Shown here one piece after another: positions 1-8,469 of a stretch of 64,000 nt of DNA. Position 1 is the first letter of the stretch. The number at the start of each line of letters is the position of its first letter. Origin of the DNA: Pseudorhodobacter antarcticus (GTDB lineage: Bacteria; Pseudomonadota; Alphaproteobacteria; Rhodobacterales; Rhodobacteraceae); assembly GCA_945860375.1 (NCBI GenBank), contig CAMAQR010000014.1, forward strand, positions 14,066 to 78,065. The letters are read 5' to 3'. The position numbers and the translations under genes are program-made. The notes under the pieces are model-generated. The model did not search any database and was not told the origin of the DNA. It saw only the letters and a program-made list of their open reading frames with translations.

Positions 1-140
1 ACGCTCACGTTCCATTGGAATCTCCAAAGATTGGGCGGGCCCAGACTGACCCCATTGAAGTCGATCAAGCCCTTGTTGAACCGCCTTGTCAAAAGACCAT
101 TTTTCACGATAGCATCAGTTTTTCTAATGCTTTGGCCCCG

Positions 141-1046
141 ATGACAAAACTTCCTCTCAATGCCCTGCGTGCCTTCGAGACGGTTGCCCGCCTGGGGTCA
201 TTCCGCGCCGCTGCCGATGCGCTGTTTGTCACGCAATCCGCCGTCAGCCACCAGATCCGCAATGTTGAGGAGTGGCTGGGCAGGCCGTTGTTTGACCGTG
301 AGGGCAACCGAACCCGGCTTTTGCCGCATGGGGCCGATCTGGCGCGCAGTCTGGCAGGATCGCTGGCCGAGATTGAATCCGCCTGCAACCGGGCGCGCAA
401 TATCAGTCAGGCCCTTGTTATTGCAGCAATTCCCTCGGTCGCGATGTGCTGGTTGATCCCCCGCCTCAGCCGCTTTCGCACCGCACATCCGGAGATCGAA
501 ATTCGGATCGTCTACGCCATGCATGGCCGTGAGATCAACTTTCACGATGTGCATCTGGCCTTTGTCTTTGCGAAAGAGGCACCGTCCGGCTCGATGATCG
601 AGGCGCAGTTCTATCTGGCGGGGCAAAGTGTGCCGGTGTGCAGTCCCTCACGTTTGGCCCATCTTGGCCACAGGCCTGAAACCGTGACCGATTTTCTCAC
701 CTTGGGTCTTTTGCATGATGGCGCACCGACAGGCTGGACGAACTGGCTGACAGGGGTGGACAGCGGCTTACCAGTTCACGCCACTGCCGCCTCTTTTGAC
801 GGTACGACTTTTGAGGATTTCAACCTTCTTCGTGCCGCTGCGTTGTCGGGACAGGGTGTGGCGCTCTGCCCCAAGGCCATGATCCAGCCCGATCTGGAAT
901 CTGGCGGCTTGGTCCAGATTTCCCAAAGGGTGCAGGACGACGGTTACAATTACTATCTGTTGTCCTCCACCACAGCGCCACCGCGGGTCAACCATCAAGC
1001 GCAGGTGTTTCGCGATTGGGCGATGGCAGAACGCGACGAAGCCTGA
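141..1046 (+). CDS. LysR-family transcriptional regulator (GcvA-like)
   Basis: This is a DNA-binding regulator of about 301 residues. The N-terminus is a typical LysR helix-turn-helix: it opens MTKLPLNALRAFE, followed by a RAAADAL...TQSAVSHQIRNVEEWLG recognition-helix region. The rest has the length of a LysR substrate-binding domain. The frame stays open upstream to base 15, but the LysR consensus begins at the ATG at 141, so I place the start there. It is the nearest regulator to the rhodopsin gene, on the same strand but 640 bases away, so a role in light-gene control is only a guess. Its ligand is unknown. Confidence 0.85.
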   Translation: MTKLPLNALRAFETVARLGSFRAAADALFVTQSAVSHQIRNVEEWLGRPLFDREGNRTRLLPHGADLARSLAGSLAEIESACNRARNISQALVIAAIPSVAMCWLIPRLSRFRTAHPEIEIRIVYAMHGREINFHDVHLAFVFAKEAPSGSMIEAQFYLAGQSVPVCSPSRLAHLGHRPETVTDFLTLGLLHDGAPTGWTNWLTGVDSGLPVHATAASFDGTTFEDFNLLRAAALSGQGVALCPKAMIQPDLESGGLVQISQRVQDDGYNYYLLSSTTAPPRVNHQAQVFRDWAMAERDEA

Positions 1047-1628
1047 CTTTTGCTGGCTTGCAGGGCCACCAACAGCGAGGGCGCCGGTTTTCCAGACATC
1101 CTTCTGCGGTCTGATGGCCAAACGCAACGTGGTATCACCCATGCCTAGAAAGGATTCATCAGGAAATCTTTGCAGTTGCAGTGCTTGTCGGGTTGAACCC
1201 GGCGAAAGACTTCGGACTGTTGCGAGCGCGGCCCGGTGTTTGGCAAAGCGGTCTGCCTCGGTCAGACGCTGTATTTGGCAAGATGATCCTGCGGCAATCG
1301 GCAGGCTGACCGCGATCGCGTTCGAGCGGCAGCAGAACCTGAAGCGACAATCTGTTCTGGAAATCGGGTGACAATCAATTCGTGCCCAGTTCGGGACATC
1401 CGCTTTTCCATTGGCTTGCGCCGGACCCGCTCCGACACCGGCCAAAACCCTTTGCGACGCACGACGGCGTTGATCTCGACCATAGGGTTCCACTTCGCAT
1501 TCAGGCTCGTATGACGATGAAAAAAGCCCGCAGAAACCCGACTGCGCCATGACGGACAGACCGCGTTTCAAACTGAGCCACTATCTGGCTATATCGCCTT
1601 AAAATCAGAGACATTTTTCGAGCCGCCC
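1047..1628. other. Gene-free stretch between lysR and rhodopsin
   Basis: About 580 bases with no gene I can support. Open frames exist on both strands (for example minus 1262-1483 and plus 1114-1371), but none resembles a family I recognise and their composition is that of chance frames in GC-rich DNA. It may be a decayed gene. Confidence 0.4.
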
Positions 1629-1656
1629 TTGTCTTATTCAACATTCAACCTAGCAT
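1629..1656 (+). promoter_or_regulatory. Candidate promoter of the rhodopsin gene
   Basis: A TTGTCT box at 1629-1634 and a TAGCAT box at 1651-1656 are separated by 16 bases, a sigma-70-like arrangement. They lie about 30 bases before the rhodopsin start in a locally AT-richer stretch. A ribosome site (AAAGGAAA) precedes the ATG at 1685. This is pattern matching only. Confidence 0.35.
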
Positions 1657-1684
1657 CTGAGAACCTAAACCAAAGGAAAGTTCC

Positions 1685-2458
1685 ATGGAAACAGTCTCGG
1701 ACGTCATCTCTCTCGCCCAATACGACCTTATCTACAACGCGTTTTCGTTCGCTCTCGCCGCAATGATGGCGGCGACGCTGTTCTTCTGGTTCGGCCGCTC
1801 GCAAGTGGCGGACAGGTACAAAACCGCAATGACAGTGACCGGGTTGGTCACATTCGTCGCGGCCTACCACTATCTGCGGATCTCGCAGAGCTGGGCAGCG
1901 GCTTACATTGTGGCAGACGGAGTCGTCGCCGTGTCGCCCGTCGGCTTCAACGATGCCTACCGCTATGTTGACTGGTTCCTAACGGTGCCACTGTTGTTGG
2001 TCGAGTTGATCCTCGTCATGGGCCTGAGCCGCCAGGAAACCTCGTCAAAGGCCATTCGCCTTGGCGTGCTGGCCGCATTGATGGTCGGATTGGGCTACCC
2101 CGGCGAGATTGCCGATGCCGCGTCTGGGCGTTGGCTGTGGGGCGCATTGTCGATGATCCCGTTCCTGTGGATCGTCTACGAGCTGTTCGTCGGTCTTAGC
2201 CGGTCGGTCGATCAGCAACCCGAAAGTGCGCGCGGGCTTGTCAAAATGGCAATTTGGGTAACCGTTTTGTCGTGGTCGTTCTACCCGGTGGTGTTCTTTG
2301 CCGGTGCGGTCGGGCTTGAAGGCACAACTGCGCTGACTGTGGTCCAAGTGGGCTACACCATCGCCGATCTGGTCGCAAAAGCTGGCTTTGGCGTCCTGAT
2401 CTTCATGATCGCGATGCGCAAATCCGAAGCGGACATGGGCCAGGCAAAGACAGCCTGA
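1685..2458 (+). CDS. Green-type proton-pumping rhodopsin (xanthorhodopsin/proteorhodopsin family)
   Basis: A seven-helix retinal protein of 257 residues that should pump protons outward across the inner membrane in light. Helix C carries the DTE triad of proteorhodopsins: acceptor D96, T100 and cytoplasmic donor E107, with R93 before them. H62 in helix B matches the histidine partner of the acceptor. Retinal attaches to K232 in helix G, with D228 one turn earlier. Residue 104, the spectral-tuning site (position 105 of marine proteorhodopsin), is Leu, which predicts green absorption. Residue 153 in helix E (RWLWGALS) is Gly, the position that forms the carotenoid-antenna window in xanthorhodopsin; many proteorhodopsins have a bulky residue there. 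No cleavable signal peptide is evident. Retinal synthesis genes follow directly. Confidence 0.95.
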   Translation: METVSDVISLAQYDLIYNAFSFALAAMMAATLFFWFGRSQVADRYKTAMTVTGLVTFVAAYHYLRISQSWAAAYIVADGVVAVSPVGFNDAYRYVDWFLTVPLLLVELILVMGLSRQETSSKAIRLGVLAALMVGLGYPGEIADAASGRWLWGALSMIPFLWIVYELFVGLSRSVDQQPESARGLVKMAIWVTVLSWSFYPVVFFAGAVGLEGTTALTVVQVGYTIADLVAKAGFGVLIFMIAMRKSEADMGQAKTA

Positions 2459-2475
2459 TCGTCGAAAAAAACCTC

Positions 2476-2511
2476 TCCGGTGGTGGCGTCGTCACCACCG
2501 GAACATTTTTC
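2476..2511 (+). terminator. Rho-independent terminator after the rhodopsin gene
   Basis: A perfect 10-bp stem (2476-2485 with 2493-2502, core CCGGTGGTG/CACCACCGG) closes a 7-base loop and is followed by a run of five T at 2506-2510. It sits 18 bases after the rhodopsin stop and before crtE. It should uncouple abundant rhodopsin message from the carotenoid genes, with read-through or a separate promoter feeding crtE. Confidence 0.85.
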
Positions 2512-2581
2512 AAAGCCCATCAAGCCAGAGCGATCCCCAGACATGCATTTTGCCCCCATCAAACCCGACATGAAGGTACGG

Positions 2582-3433
2582 ATGGCGAAAGTCACCGAAA
2601 CTATGCTGTCTGTGGCCATCAATTCATTGGATCCACAATCACCCGTACTTCAAGCGGTGGTCCACCATCTTGGCACTCCCGGATTGCGGGTTCGCAGTCA
2701 GATCGCGCTGCACGCGGCCGATTGTCTGGGCGTCGATGCGCCCTCCGCCCTCGCCATGGCCACCTGTTGCGAGCTTTTGCACAACGCGTCATTGATTCAC
2801 GACGACCTGCAGGACCGCGATCAGCTTCGCCGGGGCGCGCAAGCCGTCTGGAGCTTGTTTGGCGATGACGTTGCCCTATGTGCAGGCGATCTGTTGTTGT
2901 CAGCGGCTTATGCGGCGCTGTCCGATGTGACCGAACCAGCCGCACTCCCGCGCTTGTTCGCGCTGACACACAAGGCCGTCGCACAAACCATTCACGGGCA
3001 AGCATCCCCTGCCTTGCCACCGCACCCCGATTTTGACCGGCTTGCAGCCTATCAGGCGATGGCAACCGCGAAATCCGGGCCGCTGCTGACCCTGCCATTC
3101 GGTTTGGTCTTTAGCTACTGCAACCGACCCGATCTGGTGGAAACGTCAGCCCGCGCAGTTGGGGCATTCTCGATCGCCTATCAGATCGCCGATGATCTGG
3201 CCGACATTGAAGCCGACGCGCGCACTGCGCTTGGCGCAGCAGCAAACATCATTGGTGTGCTCGAAGCTGCAGGCGACACTGACCGCGCAACGGCGCAGGC
3301 CCGCGCAGTTTGCATGGCACGCGCCAAGCTGGCCGAGGCGTTGGCCGTGGCGGCCGACCTGCCGGGCGGGACAGCCGCGATCCTGTCTGAACTTGCCCAA
3401 CGCATCACCCACAAACTGGACGGATATCAGTAA
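2582..3433 (+). CDS. crtE: Geranylgeranyl diphosphate synthase
   Basis: A trans-prenyltransferase that makes the C20 precursor of carotenoids in the cytoplasm. Both aspartate-rich metal/diphosphate motifs are present: DDLQD near residues 74-78 and DDLAD near 204-208. I choose the ATG at 2582 because AAGG lies 5 bases before it. In-frame ATGs at 2543 and 2570 are alternatives, while an in-frame GTG at 2480 lies inside the terminator stem and is unlikely. The stop overlaps the crtI start by one base (TAATG), so the two are probably translationally coupled. It is the first gene of crtEIBY-blh. Confidence 0.92.
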   Translation: MAKVTETMLSVAINSLDPQSPVLQAVVHHLGTPGLRVRSQIALHAADCLGVDAPSALAMATCCELLHNASLIHDDLQDRDQLRRGAQAVWSLFGDDVALCAGDLLLSAAYAALSDVTEPAALPRLFALTHKAVAQTIHGQASPALPPHPDFDRLAAYQAMATAKSGPLLTLPFGLVFSYCNRPDLVETSARAVGAFSIAYQIADDLADIEADARTALGAAANIIGVLEAAGDTDRATAQARAVCMARAKLAEALAVAADLPGGTAAILSELAQRITHKLDGYQ

Positions 3434-4941
3434 TGCCACGGGATCTGCAGGCCGAGGCAGCGGCGACCGCAATTGTTGTGGGCGGCGGGTTCGGTGGGTT
3501 GGCTGCGGCGTTGCGCCTGCGCGCGCGCGGCTATCACGTCACGATCATCGACCGTTGCGTGCGGCTTGGCGGGCGGGCACAGGTGTTTGAACGTGACGGG
3601 TTTCGCCACGACGCCGGGCCCACGGTCATCACCGCTCCATTTCTGTTTGAAGAGTTGTTCGGCCTTTTTGGCAAGAAAATGTCGGATTATGTGACGCTGG
3701 TAACGCCTGACCCTTGGTATCGCTTTCATTTTTCTGATGGTGCCACGCTGGATTACGGCCCGACGCAAGAGCGGACCGAGGCCGAGATCGCTCGCTTCAA
3801 CCCCGCCGATGTGGCCGGGTTTCGCAGGTTGATCGCCCATTCCAAGGCGATCTATGATGTGGCCTTTACCAAGCTGTCGGGCCGCCCCTTTCACAGCCTG
3901 TGGTTCATGATCCGGCAAATCCCCGATCTGCTGCGGCTGAAAAGCTATGAAAGCGTGTGGAAAATGGTCAGCCGCCATCTGGCCGACGACCGCCTGCGTC
4001 AGGCGTTCTCGGTGCAACCCTTGCTGGTTGGCGGCAATCCCTATGCCACCACCAGCATCTACGGGCTGATCACCTATGTCGAACAGCGCGATGGCATCTG
4101 GTTTGCGATGGGCGGCACCGGGGCGCTGGTGGATGCGCTGTCGACGTTGATGACTGAAGAAGGGATCGAGATCAGAACCGGGGAAACCGTTGATCAGATT
4201 GAACTGGACAATGGCCGTGCCTGCGGTGTGCGGCTGGCCAGCGGGCAGGTGATCCGGTCTGACATCGTGGTTACGGATGTGGACCCGGTGCATCTGTATC
4301 GCAACATGCTGCCGCAAAAGGCGGCCTCGCCACTTGCCCGGTTTCGCGCCAAACATGCGACGTCCTCGATGGGGCTCTATGTGATGTATTTCGGGGCGCG
4401 GCAGCAGTGGGCCGATGTGGCGCATCACACGATCTGGTTTGGCACCCGCCACCGCGAACTCTTGGCCGAGATTTTCAGGAACGAAAAGTTGCCCGAAGAT
4501 TTCTCGCTCTATGTCCACCGCCCCACCGCAACCGACCCCAGCTTTGCGCCAGCGGGCTGCGACAGTTTCTATGTGCTGTGCCCGGTGCCGAACCTGCGCG
4601 CCGGGGTCGATTGGGCTGTGGAAGGGCCGCGCTTGCGCGACCGCATTGTGGCGGCGCTGGACCGGTCGATGCTGCCCGGGCTGAAAGACACGATCTGTTC
4701 GGAATTCGCGATGACGCCAAACGATTTCAAAGACCGCTATCTTAGTGTCGATGGTGCGGGTTTTTCGATTTCGCCGCATTTCAAACAGTCGGCATGGTTC
4801 CGGTTTCACAACCGGGGTGAAGGCATTCCGGGCCTTTACGTCGTGGGCGCAGGCGCGCATCCCGGCGCCGGACTGCCGGGCGTGGTGTCATCGGCCAAAA
4901 CGCTGGACCATCTGGTGCCTGAACCGGTGGCCGTGCTGTGA
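3433..4941 (+). CDS. crtI: Phytoene desaturase (lycopene-forming type)
   Basis: An FAD-dependent desaturase of 502 residues that converts phytoene to lycopene. The N-terminal dinucleotide fold is clear (VVGGGFGG, residues 15-22), followed by the conserved LGGRAQVFERDGFRHDAGPT region. The C-terminus holds the family signature GLYVVGAGAHPGAGLPGV that closes the FAD site. It overlaps crtE by one base and crtB by four, which supports one operon. The number of desaturation steps cannot be read from sequence, but the downstream crtY and blh imply lycopene as product. Confidence 0.95.
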   Translation: MPRDLQAEAAATAIVVGGGFGGLAAALRLRARGYHVTIIDRCVRLGGRAQVFERDGFRHDAGPTVITAPFLFEELFGLFGKKMSDYVTLVTPDPWYRFHFSDGATLDYGPTQERTEAEIARFNPADVAGFRRLIAHSKAIYDVAFTKLSGRPFHSLWFMIRQIPDLLRLKSYESVWKMVSRHLADDRLRQAFSVQPLLVGGNPYATTSIYGLITYVEQRDGIWFAMGGTGALVDALSTLMTEEGIEIRTGETVDQIELDNGRACGVRLASGQVIRSDIVVTDVDPVHLYRNMLPQKAASPLARFRAKHATSSMGLYVMYFGARQQWADVAHHTIWFGTRHRELLAEIFRNEKLPEDFSLYVHRPTATDPSFAPAGCDSFYVLCPVPNLRAGVDWAVEGPRLRDRIVAALDRSMLPGLKDTICSEFAMTPNDFKDRYLSVDGAGFSISPHFKQSAWFRFHNRGEGIPGLYVVGAGAHPGAGLPGVVSSAKTLDHLVPEPVAVL

Positions 4942-5873
4942 AAGGTGAAAGTGATCTCACCGCGCCCCTGCCCGATGCATGGCCCACGCTCAAAAAGCAC
5001 GGCAAGACGTTCGCATGGGCCGCATATCTGATGCCGCGTCGCGACGCGGACCGTCTGGCGCAGCTTTACGCGGTCTGCCGGAGGCTCGACGATCTCGCCG
5101 ATCTTGATGGCAGCGCAGAGGCAAGAGGCCGACTTCTGGCTTTGCGGGCACAGCCTTGGGGGTCTGACTCTGCCGAGCCGATGGCGCGAGAATTGGCCAC
5201 GATGGTTGCGGACATGGGCCTGACCCCGGCGCCCATGCAGCAGTTGCTTGATGGGCTGATCAGCGACCTTGATCACCAGATCATCGCCGATGAGTCCGGT
5301 CTGATCCGCTACGCCTATCTTGTGGCCGGAACCGTGGGGCTGATGGTCTGTGATGTGTTGGACGTGCAGGCGCCCGTTGCCCGCAAAGCCGCCGTCAATC
5401 TTGGGATAGCCATGCAACTGACCAACATCGCGCGGGATGTGCACGAAGATGCTGTCGCTGGCCGCAGGTATCTGCCTTCGACCTGGTGGGATGCAGCACC
5501 CGCCGACGTTGCAACTCCCTCGCCGGACATGCAGCGCAGCGGAGCAATCGCCGTATTGCGGTTGTTGGATCTGGCGGACGACTACTATGCCAGCGCACAG
5601 TGTGGCTTTGCTTTCCTGCCCCTGTCATCCCGTATTGGTTTGGCCGTCGCAGCCCGCGTCTATCGCGGGATAGGTTCTGAATTGCGGCGTCGTGGCGGGG
5701 CGTTTCACCAGGGTCGGGTTTACGTTCCCCGCTGGCGCAAGGCGGTTCTGACGGTTGCCGCGATTGGCAGGCTGGCCAGCCCTGCCAAGCCAGCCATTGA
5801 TCTACAACTGCACCCGGTGATCCTCGATCTGTTCCCTCCAGCCTCGAAAACGGCGATCCATGGCCGTTGGTGA
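4938..5873 (+). CDS. crtB: Phytoene synthase
   Basis: Condenses two geranylgeranyl diphosphates to phytoene. The 311-residue protein has the two aspartate motifs of squalene/phytoene synthases: DDLAD at 51-55 and NIARDVHED at 163-171, followed by GRRYLP. The start is a GTG that overlaps the crtI stop by four bases (GTGA), which suggests coupled translation. The C-terminus overlaps the start of crtY by 14 bases. Length and motifs are normal for bacterial CrtB. Confidence 0.95.
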   Translation: MKGESDLTAPLPDAWPTLKKHGKTFAWAAYLMPRRDADRLAQLYAVCRRLDDLADLDGSAEARGRLLALRAQPWGSDSAEPMARELATMVADMGLTPAPMQQLLDGLISDLDHQIIADESGLIRYAYLVAGTVGLMVCDVLDVQAPVARKAAVNLGIAMQLTNIARDVHEDAVAGRRYLPSTWWDAAPADVATPSPDMQRSGAIAVLRLLDLADDYYASAQCGFAFLPLSSRIGLAVAARVYRGIGSELRRRGGAFHQGRVYVPRWRKAVLTVAAIGRLASPAKPAIDLQLHPVILDLFPPASKTAIHGRW

Positions 5874-6987
5874 CGCCGATGTGGCGATCCTCGGCGGTGG
5901 CTGCGCGGGCCTGAGCCTTGCTGTGCGTCTGGCAGGATCAGGCTTGCGCGTCACCGTGATTGAGCCGCGTTTGGAATACAAAGATGACCGGGTCTGGTCG
6001 TTCTTTCGCACCCGGCCTGACCCGTTTGCGGCCTGCGTGCGGGCAAGTTGGTCAAAATGGCACGTCTCAAGTGCGGGGGTGACTGCCCGGCGCACATCAG
6101 ACCGACTGCGCTATGAAAGCGTGTCCTCGGGGGCGTTCTACCGGTTGGCACTGCAAATCTGTGATGCGGCCCCAAACATCGACCTGCGCCTTGGCACATC
6201 GGTGTTGGCCGACCCACGGCCGCCCGCGATGGACGGGCCGTGGCGCGTGGAAACCAGTGCGGGCCAACTGAGCAGCCGCTATGTGATCGACACCCGGCCC
6301 ACCGGGCGTGCCTCCGGGTACGGCCAGTCGTTTCTGGGACAGGAAATCCGCGTCGGGTTTGATGCCTTCGACCCGGATGACGTGCCCATGATGTGTTTTG
6401 CGGCCCCGCGCCCCGATCGGGTGGATTTCCTCTATATCCTGCCCTTCGCGCGCGACGAGGCTCTGGTCGAGGTCACCACTTTTGGCGCAAAAATACCTGA
6501 CATCAGCGATCACCGGCACTGGTTGAACAGCGAAATCGCGCAACTGACCCGGGGGCAATCCTTTGATGTGCTGCGGGAGGAACGTGCGTTTATCCCGATG
6601 GCCCTGCCGCAACCGGGAGCTGCGAAGCCACCCGCCCGCTTTGCCCATGCGGGCTTGCGCGGTGGGGCGGCACGACCCAGCACCGGCTATGCCTATCAGC
6701 GCATCCAAGAGAGCGCCGATCTTTGCGCCGCCCAGATCCTGCGCGGCGCGGACCGCCTTGATCTGCGCCTCGACAGCCCGGCAACCCGCTTCATGGACGG
6801 TGTATTCCTGCGGGTCTTGCAACGCCGCCCCGACCGCGGACCAGCCCTGTTCAGCGCCCTGTTCCGCAATGCGCCCGCGGACCGGCTGGAGCGGTTTCTG
6901 TCGGGATCCACGGCACCGATAGACCGGGTGTCGGTGATGGCATCCTTGCCGCCCGTGCCATTTCTGCGCGAAGTGTTTACGGGATGA
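5860..6987 (+). CDS. crtY: Lycopene beta-cyclase (CrtY type)
   Basis: A flavoprotein of 375 residues that closes both ends of lycopene to give beta-carotene, the substrate of Blh. The N-terminus has the nucleotide-binding fold (AILGGGCAGLSLA) and then the CrtY-type motif DDRVWSFF. A RPSTGYAYQRI stretch in the second half is also typical of the family. It overlaps crtB at its 5' end and blh by four bases (ATGA) at its 3' end. No carotene hydroxylase or ketolase gene is seen in the cluster, so beta-carotene should be the local end product apart from retinal. Confidence 0.93.
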   Translation: MAVGDADVAILGGGCAGLSLAVRLAGSGLRVTVIEPRLEYKDDRVWSFFRTRPDPFAACVRASWSKWHVSSAGVTARRTSDRLRYESVSSGAFYRLALQICDAAPNIDLRLGTSVLADPRPPAMDGPWRVETSAGQLSSRYVIDTRPTGRASGYGQSFLGQEIRVGFDAFDPDDVPMMCFAAPRPDRVDFLYILPFARDEALVEVTTFGAKIPDISDHRHWLNSEIAQLTRGQSFDVLREERAFIPMALPQPGAAKPPARFAHAGLRGGAARPSTGYAYQRIQESADLCAAQILRGADRLDLRLDSPATRFMDGVFLRVLQRRPDRGPALFSALFRNAPADRLERFLSGSTAPIDRVSVMASLPPVPFLREVFTG

Positions 6988-7862
6988 ACCGCACATCAAG
7001 TCTGGTGGCAGTACACCGCATTCTATTTGCGGCTATAGTGCCGATTTTGTTGGGGATTTCGCTGTTGGTGCAACCCCCGCTGATCTGGCAGATCATTGCA
7101 CTTGGGCCGTTGGTGGCGCTTCTGGGCCTGCCTCATGGCGCCTTGGACCACCGCATCGCAAGTGCGCTGTGGCCACTGAGCACCAGGCGCCAGCACGCGA
7201 CGTTCATCGCAGTTTATATCGGGCTCGCGGGTGCCGTTCTGGCGTTGTGGATCATCGCACCAAGCATCGCTCTTGCGGCATTCCTGATTTATTCGGCGCT
7301 GCATTTTTCGGACGACTGGCGGGCCGATCTGGGGTTGTGGCAAAGCCTGCCACTGGGGGTCTCCGTCATTGCCCTGCCCGCACTGGTTTTTCAATCCGAC
7401 GTGGCGGTGCTGTTTGGTTTTCTGACATCAGAGCCGACAGCAACCTTGTTCGCAGAGTTGATGCACAAGATCGCTGTGGCCGCGCTGATCGCTTCTGCCT
7501 TGTGTCTGGCATTGAACTTGCGCCGCGCGCCTTGGGTTCTGGTGGAATTTTCTCTGTTGATTGCCGCTGCTGTTGTCACGCCCCCCCTGATTTACTTTGT
7601 GATCTACTTCTGCGGCCTGCACTCACCCCGCCATTTTCTGCTGACGGCAGACCAGTTGGGCCTGACGCCCCGACAGGGTTTGCGTGCCGCCTTGCCGATC
7701 TTTGGTGCGACTTTGGCAATTGCCGCCCTTGGCACAGTTGTCTTCGCGGCGAGCGGACCTTCGATTGAGGCGGCAACGCTGCAAATCGTCTTCATCGGTT
7801 TGGCCGCAGTTACAGTCCCGCACATGCTACTGACCACTGTGTTCAAGTCAGTGCGTCACTAG
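6984..7862 (+). CDS. blh: Beta-carotene 15,15'-dioxygenase (Brp/Blh family)
   Basis: A membrane-embedded iron oxygenase that cleaves beta-carotene into two retinals, the chromophore of the rhodopsin upstream. The 292-residue protein is mostly hydrophobic helices and keeps the family's histidine pattern: GLPHGALDH (H51, H56), SALHFSDDW (H107), CGLHSPRH (H213, H217) and TVPHM (H280). It overlaps crtY by four bases and is the last gene of the operon. An isopentenyl diphosphate isomerase gene, often next to blh in other rhodopsin clusters, is not present here. Confidence 0.93.
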   Translation: MNRTSSLVAVHRILFAAIVPILLGISLLVQPPLIWQIIALGPLVALLGLPHGALDHRIASALWPLSTRRQHATFIAVYIGLAGAVLALWIIAPSIALAAFLIYSALHFSDDWRADLGLWQSLPLGVSVIALPALVFQSDVAVLFGFLTSEPTATLFAELMHKIAVAALIASALCLALNLRRAPWVLVEFSLLIAAAVVTPPLIYFVIYFCGLHSPRHFLLTADQLGLTPRQGLRAALPIFGATLAIAALGTVVFAASGPSIEAATLQIVFIGLAAVTVPHMLLTTVFKSVRH

Positions 7863-8092
7863 CACAGGTGAGGCATCGAGCGGGCGTCGGTCCAAAGCCG
7901 ATGCCGAACCGCAGTTTCTGCCATCTTCGAACTACAACCGCGCCAAGACCGCTGCGCTTTACAACGCCAGCTGTGGGTGGCGCAGGCGGGCGAAGCGTTC
8001 AGCCGCGCCCACCCGGCGGATGACCCCCTCGCCACCGTCTCACGGATCTTGCCGCTGTTGTCTGACAGGCCAAGGGTGATACCCGACCGCGT
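7863..8092. other. Non-coding stretch after blh
   Basis: No convincing gene or terminator was found. The sequence leads into an IS66-like scrap and may be part of the same decayed element, but the translated frames do not show recognisable IS66 N-terminal motifs. Confidence 0.3.
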
Positions 8093-8330
8093 GGCAAGTT
8101 GCACCGGTTGGACGAGGGTGTGATCGAAGAGTTGGAACACCTGCCCGGCCGCTTCATGGTGAACCGCCGCGTGCGGCCCCGGTTGGCCTGCTCAGGTTTC
8201 CTGCTTGTTTGCCGGGCGTTGCACAAAAATGCGTCTTTGGCCGGACAGCACATCCGCGCAGAACTCCCATACGACCGCCGCAACACTGGCCATGCCTTTG
8301 GAATCAGAACCCACTGCCATCGCAGAGGGG
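8093..8330 (+). pseudogene. IS66-family transposase (TnpC) fragment
   Basis: One plus-strand frame reads KLHRLDEGVIEEL and then EHLPGRFMVNRRVRPRLAC, which resembles the segment of IS66 TnpC just before its zinc-binding cysteines (pattern LGEDVTEILEVIPGRF.V.RHVRPK..C). The match fades after about 35 codons, and no start, catalytic residues or inverted repeats are visible. It is a short relic between the retinal operon and the SDR gene. The remaining bases to 8469 hold nothing I can name. Confidence 0.45.
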
Positions 8331-8469
8331 AAGGGCGGGAAGCGGACCTATGGCTGCCCTCTGCTGTCTGTCTGGCACGGGGCGGTCAGGAGGGATATCG
8401 GTCTGTGCGGCCAGTCATGGAGATTTGACCTTGTGCGACTGTCATTGTGAAACCTTGCGGTCGCCATTT

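Noticed and set aside
768..1571. A 267-residue minus-strand frame overlapping the end of the LysR gene
   Set aside because: It overlaps a confident gene in antisense and has no recognisable motif in its remaining part.
2480..2542. Upstream extension of crtE from a GTG
   Set aside because: The GTG sits within the rhodopsin terminator stem and the extra residues have no family similarity.
3427..4860. A 477-residue minus-strand frame opposite crtI
   Set aside because: Antisense shadow of crtI rich in His, Gln and Arg with no recognisable domain.
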